From an uncultured Glaciecola sp. (GTDB lineage: Bacteria; Pseudomonadota; Gammaproteobacteria; Enterobacterales; Alteromonadaceae), in NCBI GenBank assembly GCA_905479945.1, contig CAJQOP010000012.1:1-64000 (forward strand): 64,000 nucleotides of DNA, in the 5' to 3' direction. This document shows positions 26,382 to 35,944 of this stretch, one piece after another. The notes below the pieces were generated by a model that saw nothing but the letters and a program-made list of their open reading frames with translations, did not search any database and was not told the DNA's origin. Every line of letters begins with the position of its first letter. The stretch's first letter is position 1. The position numbers and the translations under genes were made by a program.

Positions 26382-26948
26382 TTAAGCGTGTCCAACATCT
26401 TGCGTTAGTTGCCAGACATCAACGCCTAATTTATTCACGGCAGCCTGCCACTTTGCGTGCACAGGCGTGTCGAATAGCAAATCTTGATCCGCTTCTATCA
26501 TCAACCAGGTGTTTTCCTGTAATTCTTCTTCTAATTGGCCCGCTTCCCAACCTGCACACCCTAATGCAATTAGCGCTTCTTCGGGACCATCATCGTTCCC
26601 TAAAACAGATAAAATATCTTTTGAGGTAGTGACCATAATTTCCGAAGTAACGGCAAGGCTTGATGCCCAGCCTGGCTGAGATTGATGCAATATAAACCCT
26701 CGGTCTTGATGCACCGGCCCTCCGCACAAAACAATTTGTTCACTTTTACCATCATTGATAATCGCCTTGTCGTCTGCTTGTGAAATTAATTCACTAAAAG
26801 TCATTCTAGACGGCAGATTTATAACAATGCCCATGGCGCCATCTTCATTGTGCTCGCAAATGTAAGTAACAGAGCGTTGAAAAAAACGATCTGTCATAGA
26901 AGGCATGGCAATTAATAGGTGGTTTTCTAAACTACTCAAACTTTTCAT
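26382..26948 (-). CDS. yqgE: YqgE/AlgH family protein
   Basis: A 188-residue YqgE/AlgH (DUF179) protein. The signature blocks HLLIAMPSMTDRFFQRSVTY, EDGAMGIVINLPS, GGPVHQDRGFILH and ALGCAGWEAGQLEEEL are all present. The precise function is unknown; AlgH is named after an alginate regulator in Pseudomonas. It is encoded between gshB (33 bases) and ruvX (0 bases), so it is clearly in one operon. Confidence 0.95.
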   Translation of the reverse strand: MKSLSSLENHLLIAMPSMTDRFFQRSVTYICEHNEDGAMGIVINLPSRMTFSELISQADDKAIINDGKSEQIVLCGGPVHQDRGFILHQSQPGWASSLAVTSEIMVTTSKDILSVLGNDDGPEEALIALGCAGWEAGQLEEELQENTWLMIEADQDLLFDTPVHAKWQAAVNKLGVDVWQLTQDVGHA

Positions 26949-26981
26949 TTAACGTTCTGAATTCCTTAATTTAGATATGAC

Positions 26982-27932
26982 TTAGTGATGTATTCGTTTT
27001 TCAATGGCATCGAATAAAATAGCGCAAATGTTAATGTCATAAGCCTCTTCTATTTCTTTTACACAAGTAGGGCTAGTTATATTAATTTCGGTAATTTTAT
27101 CACCAATGACGTCAAGACCAACAAATAGTAGGCCTTGCTGAGATAAGTTTTTAGCTACTTTGTTAGCAATCGCTTGGTCCGAATCGCTAAGAGCTTGGGG
27201 GCGGCCGGTTCCACCAGCGGCCAAATTTCCTCGTGTTTCATTTTTGGCGGGCAATCGCGCGAGTGCGTATGGAATGACCTGACCATCGACTATCAATATG
27301 CGCTTATCCCCATCTTTTATCGCAGGCAAGTATTCTTGGAACATGGCGTAGCGGGTTCCTAGCTCAGTCAATGTTTCAATGATGACGCCTAGGTTATTGC
27401 CATCCTCTTTGACTCTAAAAATCGATGTCCCGCCCATGCCGTCTAGAGGTTTGCATATGATATCTTTGTGCTTTTCGTGAAAGGCGCGAATAAGCTTATT
27501 GTTGCTTGTAACTAAGGTGTCAGGAATTGAATCCGGAAACAATGAGGTAAATAATTTCTCATTAAAATCTCGCAGCGCTTGTGCTTTGTTGACGACCAAA
27601 CACCCTAAATTTTCAGCTAATTCAAAAATTTGTGTCGCATATAAAAATTCACTATCGAAAGGAGGGTCTTTGCGCATTAACAAGGTATCTAAATTGCCTA
27701 AACAAATGTCTTCCTCAGATTCAAATTCGTACCAGTTGTTAGCATCTTGCTTAACACTCAACTTTTTAGCCCTTGCGCGGGGTTCGCCATTTATAATGTA
27801 AAGATCGCCCATTTCCATATAAAACAATTCATAGCCGCGTTTTTGCGCCTCGGTAAGCATAGCAAAGCTAGTATCTTTTTTTATATTTATGGCTGATATC
27901 GGGTCCATCACGATGCCCAGTTTAATTGTCAT
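26982..27932 (-). CDS. gshB: Glutathione synthetase
   Basis: ATP-grasp enzyme that joins gamma-glutamylcysteine and glycine, the second step of glutathione synthesis. I chose the internal ATG at 27930-27932 (MTIKLGIVMDP), giving 316 residues, the same as E. coli GshB. The frame is open to 27983, but the 17 extra residues (MCVNDQHTNHRQ...) do not look like the family. Motifs include MRKDPPFD, KPLDGMGGTSIFR, PAIKDGDKRI, GRPQALSD and ITEINITSPTC. It is preceded by rsmE on the same strand. Confidence 0.96.
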   Translation of the reverse strand: MTIKLGIVMDPISAINIKKDTSFAMLTEAQKRGYELFYMEMGDLYIINGEPRARAKKLSVKQDANNWYEFESEEDICLGNLDTLLMRKDPPFDSEFLYATQIFELAENLGCLVVNKAQALRDFNEKLFTSLFPDSIPDTLVTSNNKLIRAFHEKHKDIICKPLDGMGGTSIFRVKEDGNNLGVIIETLTELGTRYAMFQEYLPAIKDGDKRILIVDGQVIPYALARLPAKNETRGNLAAGGTGRPQALSDSDQAIANKVAKNLSQQGLLFVGLDVIGDKITEINITSPTCVKEIEEAYDINICAILFDAIEKRIHH

Positions 27933-28037
27933 AAGCTTATTAATCTCTTGTCGATGGTTGGTGTGTTGATCATTAACGCACACATTCTCGTTCTTCTCAC
28001 TTTTAATGATGTTGTTACAAAGCGCTGTCTTTTCAAG

Positions 28038-28766
28038 TTACAAGTCGCCAAATAGTGCCTGCAATATTGAAATGCTTGCCAAGGCAGCTGTTTCAGTACG
28101 CAATATACGGGGCCCCAAATTGACGGATTCAAAACCTGTTTGCTCGCTGGTATAAATCTCTTGTTCAGAGAGCCCACCTTCAGGGCCGATCAATAGTCTA
28201 AAACCTTGCACTGGTCGGGTAAGGTTAGACATATATTTACTGCTTCCAGGAGTCAATATGACTTTTTGTTGTTCAGTTGTTTGTCCTAACCATTTATTCA
28301 AGGCGATAGGCTGGTGGAGTATAGGTAAAACATTTCTACCGGACTGCTCGCAAGCGGAAATAATTATTTTTTGCCATTGCTCTGTCTTCTTTTGCCACCT
28401 TTCGGTCGACAGTTTCACTGCACATCGCTCGGTAATAACTGGGGTTATTTCGCTAACGCCAAGCTCTACAGATTTTTGCAAAACAAAATCCATCCTATCA
28501 CCTTTTGAAACGCCTTGGGCAAGGTGAATATTTAATGGTGACTCGCTGCGCATTGAAAGTTGTGAATTAACGATAGCCACAACCTGTTTCTTGCTGATAT
28601 TAAGTATATCGGCCGTATATTCATTACCGTCGCCATTAAAAAGCACAATTGGATCGGATTGTTTCAGTCGTAAAACAGTGTTGATGTAATGGCTCAATTG
28701 CTGGTCTAGCTCAATTTCGTCATCAACGTGCATTGGCATAGGTGTATAAAAACGGGAAATTCGCAT
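28038..28766 (-). CDS. rsmE: 16S rRNA m3U1498 methyltransferase
   Basis: A 242-residue SPOUT-fold methyltransferase that methylates U1498 of 16S rRNA in the 30S subunit. The N-terminal PUA-like part (MRISRFYTP, HYINTVLRLK) and the knotted AdoMet-binding C-terminus (LLIGPEGGLSEQEI, LGPRILRTETA) are intact. Length is as in E. coli (243). It is the first gene of rsmE-gshB-yqgE-ruvX, with 105 bases to the gshB start. Confidence 0.96.
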   Translation of the reverse strand: MRISRFYTPMPMHVDDEIELDQQLSHYINTVLRLKQSDPIVLFNGDGNEYTADILNISKKQVVAIVNSQLSMRSESPLNIHLAQGVSKGDRMDFVLQKSVELGVSEITPVITERCAVKLSTERWQKKTEQWQKIIISACEQSGRNVLPILHQPIALNKWLGQTTEQQKVILTPGSSKYMSNLTRPVQGFRLLIGPEGGLSEQEIYTSEQTGFESVNLGPRILRTETAALASISILQALFGDL

Positions 28767-28873
28767 GGTTAATTAAACACTAATAAATAATGCTGAGATA
28801 TTATCACATTGAGCTTGATTTGGGATCGCGAAAATGAAAAGCGCAAGGCGTTTTGTATTAAGGGGGTTATTCG

Positions 28874-29035
28874 CTAGATTGGATGTTTATGTGTCGTTGA
28901 CTTTGAAGTTCGCTGCTTAGCTTTGAAGTCTTTGTCACGGGCATACTGGCTGTTTCTTCCATGTGATTCGCTAAGAGAGAATAATAAAAGACCGATAATA
29001 ATAAATGTGATGGTGATAAAAAAATATGTTGCCAT
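28874..29035 (-). CDS. Small single-pass membrane protein, 53 residues (unnamed)
   Basis: ATG at 29033-29035, stop TAG at 28874-28876. The start is preceded by AGGAG with a 7-base spacer, one of the best ribosome sites in the window. Residues 4-20 form a strong hydrophobic helix (YFFITITFIIIGLLLFS), followed by a soluble basic tail (SESHGRNSQYARDKDFKA, then Lys/Thr/His-rich). This is the layout of small single-pass membrane peptides with the tail in the cytoplasm. I do not recognise a family. It lies upstream of rsmE on the same strand but 107 bases away, so it may be its own unit. Confidence 0.7.
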   Translation of the reverse strand: MATYFFITITFIIIGLLLFSLSESHGRNSQYARDKDFKAKQRTSKSTTHKHPI

Positions 29036-29183
29036 TACTTAGCTCCTAGCTTTTTTGTGCGTTTTTCAAGGAGATTATCCCTTGATGAATTGCGCATAAT
29101 TGATTACATCCTTGTTTCCAATATACTTTTCAACAATACCGCGTTTGTATGATTAAACCTTACTGTCTAGCTCATTATCAGCC

Positions 29184-29217
29184 AAAAGCTATCTAGGCCT
29201 TGTAGGCCAGAGCTTTT
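29184..29217. other. Compound hairpin in the mscS upstream region
   Basis: AAAAGCT / AGCTTTT outer arms (29184-29190 with 29211-29217) and an inner GGCC/GGCC pair around TTGTA. It has four T at its right end but no long T-run. It could be a weak terminator of a short transcript or a structured leader; nothing decides between them. Confidence 0.35.
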
Positions 29218-29498
29218 AATATAGTCTAAAGCAGTATTTATGCTTTCATTATACAAATTGTTCTGAGTAAGACAGTGTAGCGCAATAGTACAAAATTTCA
29301 ACTATCAAAGTTATAGTAGTTATATTTGAATAGTCATGTTTGAACATACTATTTGTGTTTACCGTGCTAGTTTCATTGAAGAGTTAAAAAGTGTTTTTCT
29401 TGTTTTAAACTCAATAAATGTTATTTTAGTCGATAGTTTGTAAGAAAATGTTACAAGCAAAAATAAAATAATAAATTACATTACATAGGATGTACACC

Positions 29499-30329
29499 AT
29501 GCCCGATTTCACACAAGACGATATGTCTAAATACCTCGATGATTACATTATCCCATTTGCGATTAATTTCGCTATGGCGGCAATAATATACATCGTCGGT
29601 AAAATTGTTGTAAAAATTATAGTTTCAGCAGTTGGTAAGCTAATGGCTAAGTCGCAATATGACGACATGCTAATTAGCTTCCTAAAAGCGATTATGAATG
29701 CTGTGTTAATGCTGTTCGTTATTATAGCCGCTTTGAATGAATTGGGTGTTGATACTACGTCATTAGCTGCAATTATAGCTGCTGCTGGTTTAGCTATCGG
29801 TCTTTCGCTACAAGGTTCATTACAGAACTTTGCGGCGGGTGTTATGTTATTAGTGTTCCGCCCGTTCAAGAAAGGCGACTTTGTAGATGCCGGTGGCGTT
29901 GCTGGAACAGTAGTCAGTGTAGGCGTATTCTCAACTATTATGAATACACCTGATAACAAAGAGATCATAGTTCCAAACGGCAATATCTATGGTGGCAATA
30001 TTACTAACTTCTCTGCGAAAGATACGCGTCGCGTAGATATGAAGTTTGGTATTGGTTATGGTGATGATTTACTGAAAGCTAAGAAATTGCTTGAAGAAAT
30101 GGTTGTTGCTGACAGTCGCATACTTACTGAGCCTGCACCACAAATAGCGGTTGCTGAGTTAGGCGATAGTAGTGTTAACTTTGTTGTACGTCCTTGGGTC
30201 AACTCAGGTGATTATTGGGGTGTTATGTTTGACTTCACCGAAGCGGTTAAATTACGTTTTGATGCTGAAGGTATTTCTATTCCATTCCCACAGATGGATG
30301 TGCATATGCACAAACAAGACGCAGCTTAG
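29499..30329 (+). CDS. mscS: Small-conductance mechanosensitive channel MscS
   Basis: A 276-residue inner-membrane channel that opens under hypo-osmotic stress. Three N-terminal helices (about 17-105) end in the pore helix with AAAGLAIGLSLQGSLQNFAAG, followed by the beta domain (FRPFKKGDFVD, NGNIYGGNITNFS) and the cytoplasmic vestibule (ending FPQMDVHMH). The ATG at 29499 is chosen because AGGA lies 9 bases upstream; the in-frame ATG at 29490 overlaps that ribosome site. Ends at a strong hairpin. It neighbours loiP-like/tkt/epd/pgk genes as in E. coli. Confidence 0.95.
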   Translation: MPDFTQDDMSKYLDDYIIPFAINFAMAAIIYIVGKIVVKIIVSAVGKLMAKSQYDDMLISFLKAIMNAVLMLFVIIAALNELGVDTTSLAAIIAAAGLAIGLSLQGSLQNFAAGVMLLVFRPFKKGDFVDAGGVAGTVVSVGVFSTIMNTPDNKEIIVPNGNIYGGNITNFSAKDTRRVDMKFGIGYGDDLLKAKKLLEEMVVADSRILTEPAPQIAVAELGDSSVNFVVRPWVNSGDYWGVMFDFTEAVKLRFDAEGISIPFPQMDVHMHKQDAA

Positions 30330-30350
30330 ATAGTAAGCTTAGTCATATAA

Positions 30351-30374
30351 AAAAGGCCCGTAAGGGCCTTTTTT
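30351..30374. terminator. Bidirectional terminator between mscS and the M48 gene
   Basis: Stem AAAAGGCCC / GGGCCTTTT (30351-30359 with 30364-30372), 4-base loop GTAA, extended A-run on the left and T-run on the right. It serves mscS and can serve the converging M48 gene. Confidence 0.9.
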
Positions 30375-30463
30375 GTTTGTGGGTTTTATTGGGCGACGAG
30401 GTCATTTATGAGCTTCGTGGCTCGTTAATAGACATAGCAAGCTATGTTGTGAGTATCAGCTTA

Positions 30464-31276
30464 TTATTTTCTGCAGTTAGGGCGCGTAACTGCCGCTTTG
30501 TAAGCAACTAACGCAGGAGCCATATTGGCTTGCAAATCTTTAATTCTAGTCTGGTTGGATGGGTGTGTAGAAAAGAATTCAGCGGGTGCTTTACCACCGC
30601 TGGCTTTTGCCATGTTTTTCCATAACTCAATCGATTCTTGAGGGTTGAAACCGGCTTTTGCCATCAACTCCAATCCAATTTCATCAGCTTCGCTCTCATG
30701 TTTACGCCCAAAAGGCATTGCAACGCCGTATTGTGCGCCGAGTCCTAAGCCCGCCATGATTAATTGACTGCTAGCAACCTGATTGGCCTCCAATGCCGCA
30801 TTCACTGCCTGCTGTCCAGCGCCAATCAGTGCATTAGTAGATACTCGCTCATTTCCATGGTGAGCGATAACGTGGCCAACTTCATGACCTATTACTGCTG
30901 CTACTTGATGTTGATTAACGGCAACTTCCAATAAGCCAGTGTAAACACCAATTTTGCCACCAGGCAGCGCAAAAGCATTCACTTGAGGATCGTCAAATAC
31001 AACCACTTCCCATTCACCAGCAAAGACGCTTTTAGCTACATGTTTAGTGATGCTGTTCGCAATGCATTGCACATATTCATTGTCAATCGGTTTATTAGAA
31101 ACCTTAATGTTCTCTTTCATTCCTGCGAAAGCTTGAACACCCATCTGGTCAAGTTGCGACTCTGGGAATAGTAAAAGTTGACTGCGCCCTGTTGGAGACG
31201 TTGCACAAGCGCTTAACGTGAGCGCTGTTATCGCAGTTACTGATGCTAATGCGATTCGACGTAATGTAAAATTCAT
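30464..31276 (-). CDS. M48 family zinc metalloprotease lipoprotein
   Basis: A 270-residue periplasmic lipoprotein protease. The signal peptide ends in LSAC (C24). Catalytic HEVGH (131-135) and the downstream ligand in HESEADEIG are conserved, as is NAFALPGGKIGVYTGLL (about 100-116). The family covers LoiP/YggG and the Oma1-like quality-control proteases. Position beside mscS and the tkt-epd-pgk group matches E. coli loiP, but the sequence looks closer to the broader Oma1-like M48C group, so I give no symbol. Confidence 0.88.
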   Translation of the reverse strand: MNFTLRRIALASVTAITALTLSACATSPTGRSQLLLFPESQLDQMGVQAFAGMKENIKVSNKPIDNEYVQCIANSITKHVAKSVFAGEWEVVVFDDPQVNAFALPGGKIGVYTGLLEVAVNQHQVAAVIGHEVGHVIAHHGNERVSTNALIGAGQQAVNAALEANQVASSQLIMAGLGLGAQYGVAMPFGRKHESEADEIGLELMAKAGFNPQESIELWKNMAKASGGKAPAEFFSTHPSNQTRIKDLQANMAPALVAYKAAVTRPNCRK

Positions 31277-31351
31277 ATAGTTTCCTTGTCAAAAAAATAC
31301 CCCCAAAAAGGAGGCATTCAATATTGTTTGTGCAATTACCTTTGGCTTAGA

Positions 31352-32503
31352 CTATAACCCAGCTGCATGCCTCAGGTCATTGGCTTTATCGGTTTTTTCC
31401 CAAGGAAACTCTTCACGTCCAAAATGCCCATAAGCTGCAGTCGCTTTATAAATCGGACGCTCTAGGTCTAACATGGTGATCAAACCGTAAGGACGCAGGT
31501 CGAAATGTTCACGCACCAAAGCAGTAAGTAATTCATCAGCCACTTTTCCAGTGCCGAAGGTTTCAACATTGATTGAGGTTGGTTCAGCAACCCCTATAGC
31601 ATATGAAATTTGAATTTCACAACGATCAGCAATTCCTGCAGCGACAATATTTTTCGCAACGTATCTTCCCGCATAAGCTGCCGAGCGATCGACTTTTGAC
31701 GGATCTTTACCAGAAAATGCGCCGCCGCCATGACGTGCCATACCGCCATATGTATCCACGATAATCTTGCGACCAGTTAAACCACAGTCACCCATTGGGC
31801 CGCCGATAACAAAGCGACCTGTAGGGTTAATATGGAATTGTGTTTTGTTAGTTAGCCATTGTTCAGGTAATACAGGTTTGATGATTTCTTCCATCACTGC
31901 ATCACGCAAAACTTCATTGCTAACGGAATCACAATGTTGAGTCGACAATACAACCGCATCGATACCAACAGGCTTATTGTTTTCATATACAAAGGTAACT
32001 TGGCTTTTTGCATCAGGGCGTAACCAAGAGAGCTTGCCGTTTTTACGCAACTGCGCTTGTTTTTGTACTAGACGATGCGCATAAGTTATCGGAGCGGGCA
32101 TGAGCACATCAGTTTCATTGCTAGCATAACCGAACATTAGTCCTTGATCGCCTGCGCCTTGTTCTTCTGGCGATGAGCGATCAACGCCTTGGTTAATATC
32201 GTTTGATTGCTTACCGATAGCATTGAGTACAGCACACGAATCTGCATCAAAACCCATATCAGAATGAGTGTAGCCTATCTCTCTTACTGTCTTTCGGGTT
32301 AACTCTTCGATATCTACCCACGCTTTAGTATTAATTTCGCCACCGACCAAAACCATACCGGTTTTCACAAACGTCTCACATGCTACGCGCGCTTTGGGGT
32401 CAATTTCCAAGATGGCATCTAGTACAGCATCTGAAATTTGGTCGGCTATTTTGTCTGGGTGACCTTCTGATACAGATTCAGAAGTAAATAAATGACTTGC
32501 CAT
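31352..32503 (-). CDS. metK: S-adenosylmethionine synthetase
   Basis: A 383-residue MAT enzyme making S-adenosylmethionine from methionine and ATP. All signatures are intact: [18 protein letters not shown] (N-terminus), [12 protein letters not shown], and [19 protein letters not shown]. Length equals E. coli (384). AGGA lies 6 bases before the ATG. A perfect MetJ operator with flanking half-matches lies about 137 bases upstream (32640-32647), consistent with methionine repression. Divergent from tkt. Confidence 0.98.
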   Translation of the reverse strand: MASHLFTSESVSEGHPDKIADQISDAVLDAILEIDPKARVACETFVKTGMVLVGGEINTKAWVDIEELTRKTVREIGYTHSDMGFDADSCAVLNAIGKQSNDINQGVDRSSPEEQGAGDQGLMFGYASNETDVLMPAPITYAHRLVQKQAQLRKNGKLSWLRPDAKSQVTFVYENNKPVGIDAVVLSTQHCDSVSNEVLRDAVMEEIIKPVLPEQWLTNKTQFHINPTGRFVIGGPMGDCGLTGRKIIVDTYGGMARHGGGAFSGKDPSKVDRSAAYAGRYVAKNIVAAGIADRCEIQISYAIGVAEPTSINVETFGTGKVADELLTALVREHFDLRPYGLITMLDLERPIYKATAAYGHFGREEFPWEKTDKANDLRHAAGL

Positions 32504-32841
32504 GAAATATCCTATATTTGTGTCTGTACAGAGCTCACTATTTCCCTGTACTTAAATTCTAATTCGGCGAAAGCAGCAAAGCGTGCTTTCTTAATGGTTA
32601 TTGTAATGCAAAATCTATATTTTACCAATCTTTACTTCTAGACGTCTAAAAGTCCATGAGCTTTAAAGCTATTTACGACCTATATGCTGATTTGGATTTT
32701 GCAAAATTGAATTAAGTAGAAAAAATGAATACAGAAACCCCGAATAATGATTGAACAAAGTGCCTAGCTGTATGAGAATACACGCCTAATTCGAGAACAT
32801 CATCTCGCAGCAACATTAATCCGAAGTTTCAAGGAGAGCTC
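32504..32841. other. Divergent metK-tkt regulatory region
   Basis: 338 bases with the promoters of metK and tkt. It contains the MetJ operator (32632-32655) and a small hairpin GAAAGCA / TGCTTTC (32569-32590) in the presumed metK leader. No small gene seen. Confidence 0.6.
32632..32655. promoter_or_regulatory. MetJ operator (met boxes) upstream of metK
   Basis: A perfect 8-base met box AGACGTCT at 32640-32647, flanked in exact 8-base register by weaker matches TTACTTCT (32632-32639) and AAAAGTCC (32648-32655). MetJ binds two or more tandem met boxes co-operatively with SAM as co-repressor. It lies on the metK side of the divergent region, 137 bases from the metK ATG and probably over its -35 element. 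metJ itself is not in the window. Confidence 0.75.
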
Positions 32842-34836
32842 ATGCCATCACGTCGTCATTTAGCCAACGCCATCCGTGCCTTAAGTATGGACGCTGTTCA
32901 ACAAGCAAAGTCAGGACATCCTGGCGCACCTATGGGAATGGCAGATATTGCTCAGGTATTGTGGACAGACTTTTTATCGCACAATCCACAAAATCCAAAT
33001 TGGGCTAACCGCGACCGTTTCGTGCTCTCAAATGGTCATGGCTCCATGTTGCTTTATTCGTTGCTGCATCTAACAGGTTACGAGTTGCCTATTGAGGAGC
33101 TTAAGCAGTTCCGTCAATTGCATTCTAAAACGCCTGGCCATCCAGAATACGGTTACGCACCAGGTGTTGAAACAACTACTGGTCCATTGGGGCAGGGCCT
33201 AACAAATGCGGTTGGTATGGCGATAGCCGAGAAAGTCTTGGGTGCACAATTTAACCGTGATCATTTCAACATCGTTGATCATCAAACTTATACTTTCTTA
33301 GGCGACGGTTGCTTAATGGAAGGCATTTCTCACGAAGCTTGTTCGCTCGCCGGTACATTAGGTCTTGGTAAGCTGATTGCTTTTTGGGATGATAACGGTA
33401 TTTCTATCGACGGTGAAGTTGAAGGCTGGTTCAGCGACGATACGCCAAAACGCTTTGATGCCTATGGCTGGCAGGTTATTAGTGGTGTTGATGGGCATGA
33501 TCCTGAGCAAATCGCAGCGGCGATTGAAAAGGCCAAAAAAGACACTGCACGTCCAACACTTATTTGCTGTAAAACCGTTATTGGTTTTGGTTCACCCAAC
33601 AAGCAAGGCAAAGAAGACTGCCATGGTGCACCTTTAGGCGATGATGAGATTGCACTCGTTAGAAAAGAATTAAATTGGCCTTATGCTCCGTTTGACGTTC
33701 CTGCCGATGTATATGAAGCTTGGGACGGAAAAGAGAAAGGCGCTGAAGTTGAAGCTGCCTGGGAAACTTTGTTTGCCGATTATCAAAGAGCTTATCCTGA
33801 CTTAGCACAAGAGTTTGTGCGCAGAAAAAGTAATTCCTTACCTGAAGCTTGGGCTGAGGAATCATCGAAATACATTCGAAGTTTGCAGGACAACCCTGCG
33901 AATATTGCAACGCGCAAAGCGTCACAAAACGCACTGAATGCATTTGGTCCATTGTTACCAGAACTGTTAGGTGGATCTGCTGACTTAGCCGGTTCTAATT
34001 TAACTATTTGGTCTGGCAGTAAAGGTGTGAGTGCGGACGACGCCTCGGGTAACTATTTATATTATGGTGTTCGCGAGTTTGGTATGTCTGCCATGATGAA
34101 TGGTATGACTTTGTATGGTGGTTTTAAGCCCTACGGTGCTACTTTCTTAATGTTTATGGAATATGCGCGTAATGCAGTTCGTATGGCTGCACTAATGCAA
34201 CAGCCTAGTATTTTTGTTTACACGCATGATTCTATTGGGCTAGGCGAAGATGGGCCAACGCATCAACCTGTTGAGCAAGTCGTGTCATTGCGCGCAACAC
34301 CAAACTTAGACAACTGGCGTCCCTGTGACCAAGTTGAGTCTGCGATTGCATGGAAAGCTGCAATTCAGAGAACAGATGGCCCAACAACGCTTATCTTTAC
34401 TCGTCAAGGATTACCGCAGCAAGACAGAAATGCACAACAATTATCTGACGCAGAGCGCGGCGGATATGTATTGGTAGATTGCGAAGGCGCGCCAGAAGTA
34501 ATATTGATTGCGACTGGTTCAGAAGTGCACTTAGCTGTTGAAGCCGCACAGAAGTTAAAAGCAGATGGTACAGCGACACGAGTTGTTTCTATGCCATGCA
34601 CTGATTTATACGATCGTCAGTCGGCTGAATATAAAGAAAGTGTATTGCCACGCGCTGTTGTTAAACGCGTTGCTGTCGAAGCATTAGCCAAGGATACTTG
34701 GTATAAATATGTTGGCCTTGATGGTGCAGTAGTTGGCATGGATACCTTTGGCGAGTCGGCGCCAGCAAGTGATTTATTTGCTCACTTTAATATTACCACT
34801 GATGCCGTTTATAACGTGGCTAAAGGACTGAAATAA
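32842..34836 (+). CDS. tkt: Transketolase
   Basis: A 664-residue thiamine-diphosphate enzyme of the pentose phosphate pathway, moving two-carbon units between sugar phosphates. Motifs: [51 protein letters not shown] (ThDP/Mg loop), and [16 protein letters not shown] in the pyrimidine domain. Length equals E. coli TktA. AAGGAGAG precedes the start. It is first in a sugar-phosphate operon tkt-epd-pgk-fba. Confidence 0.98.
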   Translation: MPSRRHLANAIRALSMDAVQQAKSGHPGAPMGMADIAQVLWTDFLSHNPQNPNWANRDRFVLSNGHGSMLLYSLLHLTGYELPIEELKQFRQLHSKTPGHPEYGYAPGVETTTGPLGQGLTNAVGMAIAEKVLGAQFNRDHFNIVDHQTYTFLGDGCLMEGISHEACSLAGTLGLGKLIAFWDDNGISIDGEVEGWFSDDTPKRFDAYGWQVISGVDGHDPEQIAAAIEKAKKDTARPTLICCKTVIGFGSPNKQGKEDCHGAPLGDDEIALVRKELNWPYAPFDVPADVYEAWDGKEKGAEVEAAWETLFADYQRAYPDLAQEFVRRKSNSLPEAWAEESSKYIRSLQDNPANIATRKASQNALNAFGPLLPELLGGSADLAGSNLTIWSGSKGVSADDASGNYLYYGVREFGMSAMMNGMTLYGGFKPYGATFLMFMEYARNAVRMAALMQQPSIFVYTHDSIGLGEDGPTHQPVEQVVSLRATPNLDNWRPCDQVESAIAWKAAIQRTDGPTTLIFTRQGLPQQDRNAQQLSDAERGGYVLVDCEGAPEVILIATGSEVHLAVEAAQKLKADGTATRVVSMPCTDLYDRQSAEYKESVLPRAVVKRVAVEALAKDTWYKYVGLDGAVVGMDTFGESAPASDLFAHFNITTDAVYNVAKGLK

Positions 34837-34883
34837 GCTTTGATTAAACTGTTTAAATCGCTTCTAAAAATGAGCGTAGCTTA

Positions 34884-35903
34884 ATGCTGCGCATCGCGAT
34901 TAATGGTTTCGGCCGAATAGGGCGTAATGTTTTGCGCGCGCTCTATGAATCCGGGCGCAACCAACAAATTCAAATTGTCGGAATTAATGAAATTGCCTCA
35001 CCTGAAGGTGTTGCGCATTTATTGAAGTATGACACCGCGCATGGTCGTTTCAAAGGTACAATCGAATATACCGACAAATGCTTGATCGTTAATGATGACA
35101 AAATTCCATTGTTCCAAGAAACCGATATAGCTAAGCTTGATTGGTCAAAAGTAGATGCAAATATTGTTTTAGAGTGCACAGGCGTTTTTAGTTCCAGAGC
35201 GTCAGCACAACAACACATTGCTAATGGCGCAAAGAAAGTGCTTTTTTCTCAGCCCTGTGGTCAAGACATGGATGCGACTATTGTCTTTGGTATTAATCAT
35301 ACTAGTTTAACGAACGACGATACTATTGTGTCTAACGGATCGTGCACTACTAACTGTATCGTTCCAATTATTCAGGTACTCGACCAAGCCTTTGGTGTTC
35401 AAAGTGGTACGATCACGACTATTCATTCCTCTATGCATGATCAGCAAGTAATTGATGCATATCATCCTGATTTGCGTCTGACACGAGCCGCAAGTCAATC
35501 AATTATTCCGGTTGATACTAGATTGGCTGCAGGTATTGAGAGAATTTTGCCCCGCTTTGCAGGAAAATTCGAAGCCATTGCCGTGCGTGTGCCTACCATT
35601 AATGTAACCGCAATGGATTTAAGCGTAACGCTGCGTGACAAGGTTAGTGTGAGTGATGTAAATAAAATATTGAAGGATAGCGCTCAGGGCGATTTAAGGC
35701 GCATTATTGACTATACTGAAGAGCCTCTTGTCTCTATTGATTTCAATCACGACCCACATTCTTCTATCGTTGACGGAACGCAAACCAGAGTCAGTCACAA
35801 ACAGTTAGTTAAAACTCTTGTTTGGTGCGATAACGAATGGGGTTTTGCCAATAGAATGCTCGACACTGCTTTATATATGTATCAAATTGAGAATATGCAT
35901 TAA
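34884..35903 (+). CDS. epd: D-erythrose-4-phosphate dehydrogenase
   Basis: A 339-residue GAPDH-like enzyme. NAD fold NGFGRIGRN (7-15), catalytic C154 in [25 protein letters not shown] and [12 protein letters not shown]. Blocks such as ALYESGR and [18 protein letters not shown] are those of Epd rather than GapA, and the tkt-epd-pgk neighbourhood agrees. Epd oxidises erythrose-4-phosphate to erythronate-4-phosphate, the entry to pyridoxal phosphate synthesis. It is 47 bases downstream of tkt; its own ribosome site is weak. Confidence 0.93.
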   Translation: MLRIAINGFGRIGRNVLRALYESGRNQQIQIVGINEIASPEGVAHLLKYDTAHGRFKGTIEYTDKCLIVNDDKIPLFQETDIAKLDWSKVDANIVLECTGVFSSRASAQQHIANGAKKVLFSQPCGQDMDATIVFGINHTSLTNDDTIVSNGSCTTNCIVPIIQVLDQAFGVQSGTITTIHSSMHDQQVIDAYHPDLRLTRAASQSIIPVDTRLAAGIERILPRFAGKFEAIAVRVPTINVTAMDLSVTLRDKVSVSDVNKILKDSAQGDLRRIIDYTEEPLVSIDFNHDPHSSIVDGTQTRVSHKQLVKTLVWCDNEWGFANRMLDTALYMYQIENMH

Positions 35904-35944
35904 ATACAAAATTAATTTTTAATAAAGTCTGAAAGGAAATAGTT

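Larger units (their letters stand above)
28767..29489. other. 723-base intergenic region with a small ORF and a hairpin
   Basis: Between rsmE and mscS. It contains the 53-codon membrane peptide gene (28874-29035, - strand), a compound hairpin at 29184-29217, and the mscS promoter region in the AT-rich stretch 29280-29490. Nothing else was recognised. Confidence 0.6.

Noticed and set aside
29543-29983. 146-codon - strand frame inside mscS
   Set aside because: Antisense shadow; mscS is complete and conserved.
32569-32590. Hairpin in the metK leader as a SAM riboswitch
   Set aside because: Far too small and without the conserved riboswitch core; a MetJ operator explains the regulation.
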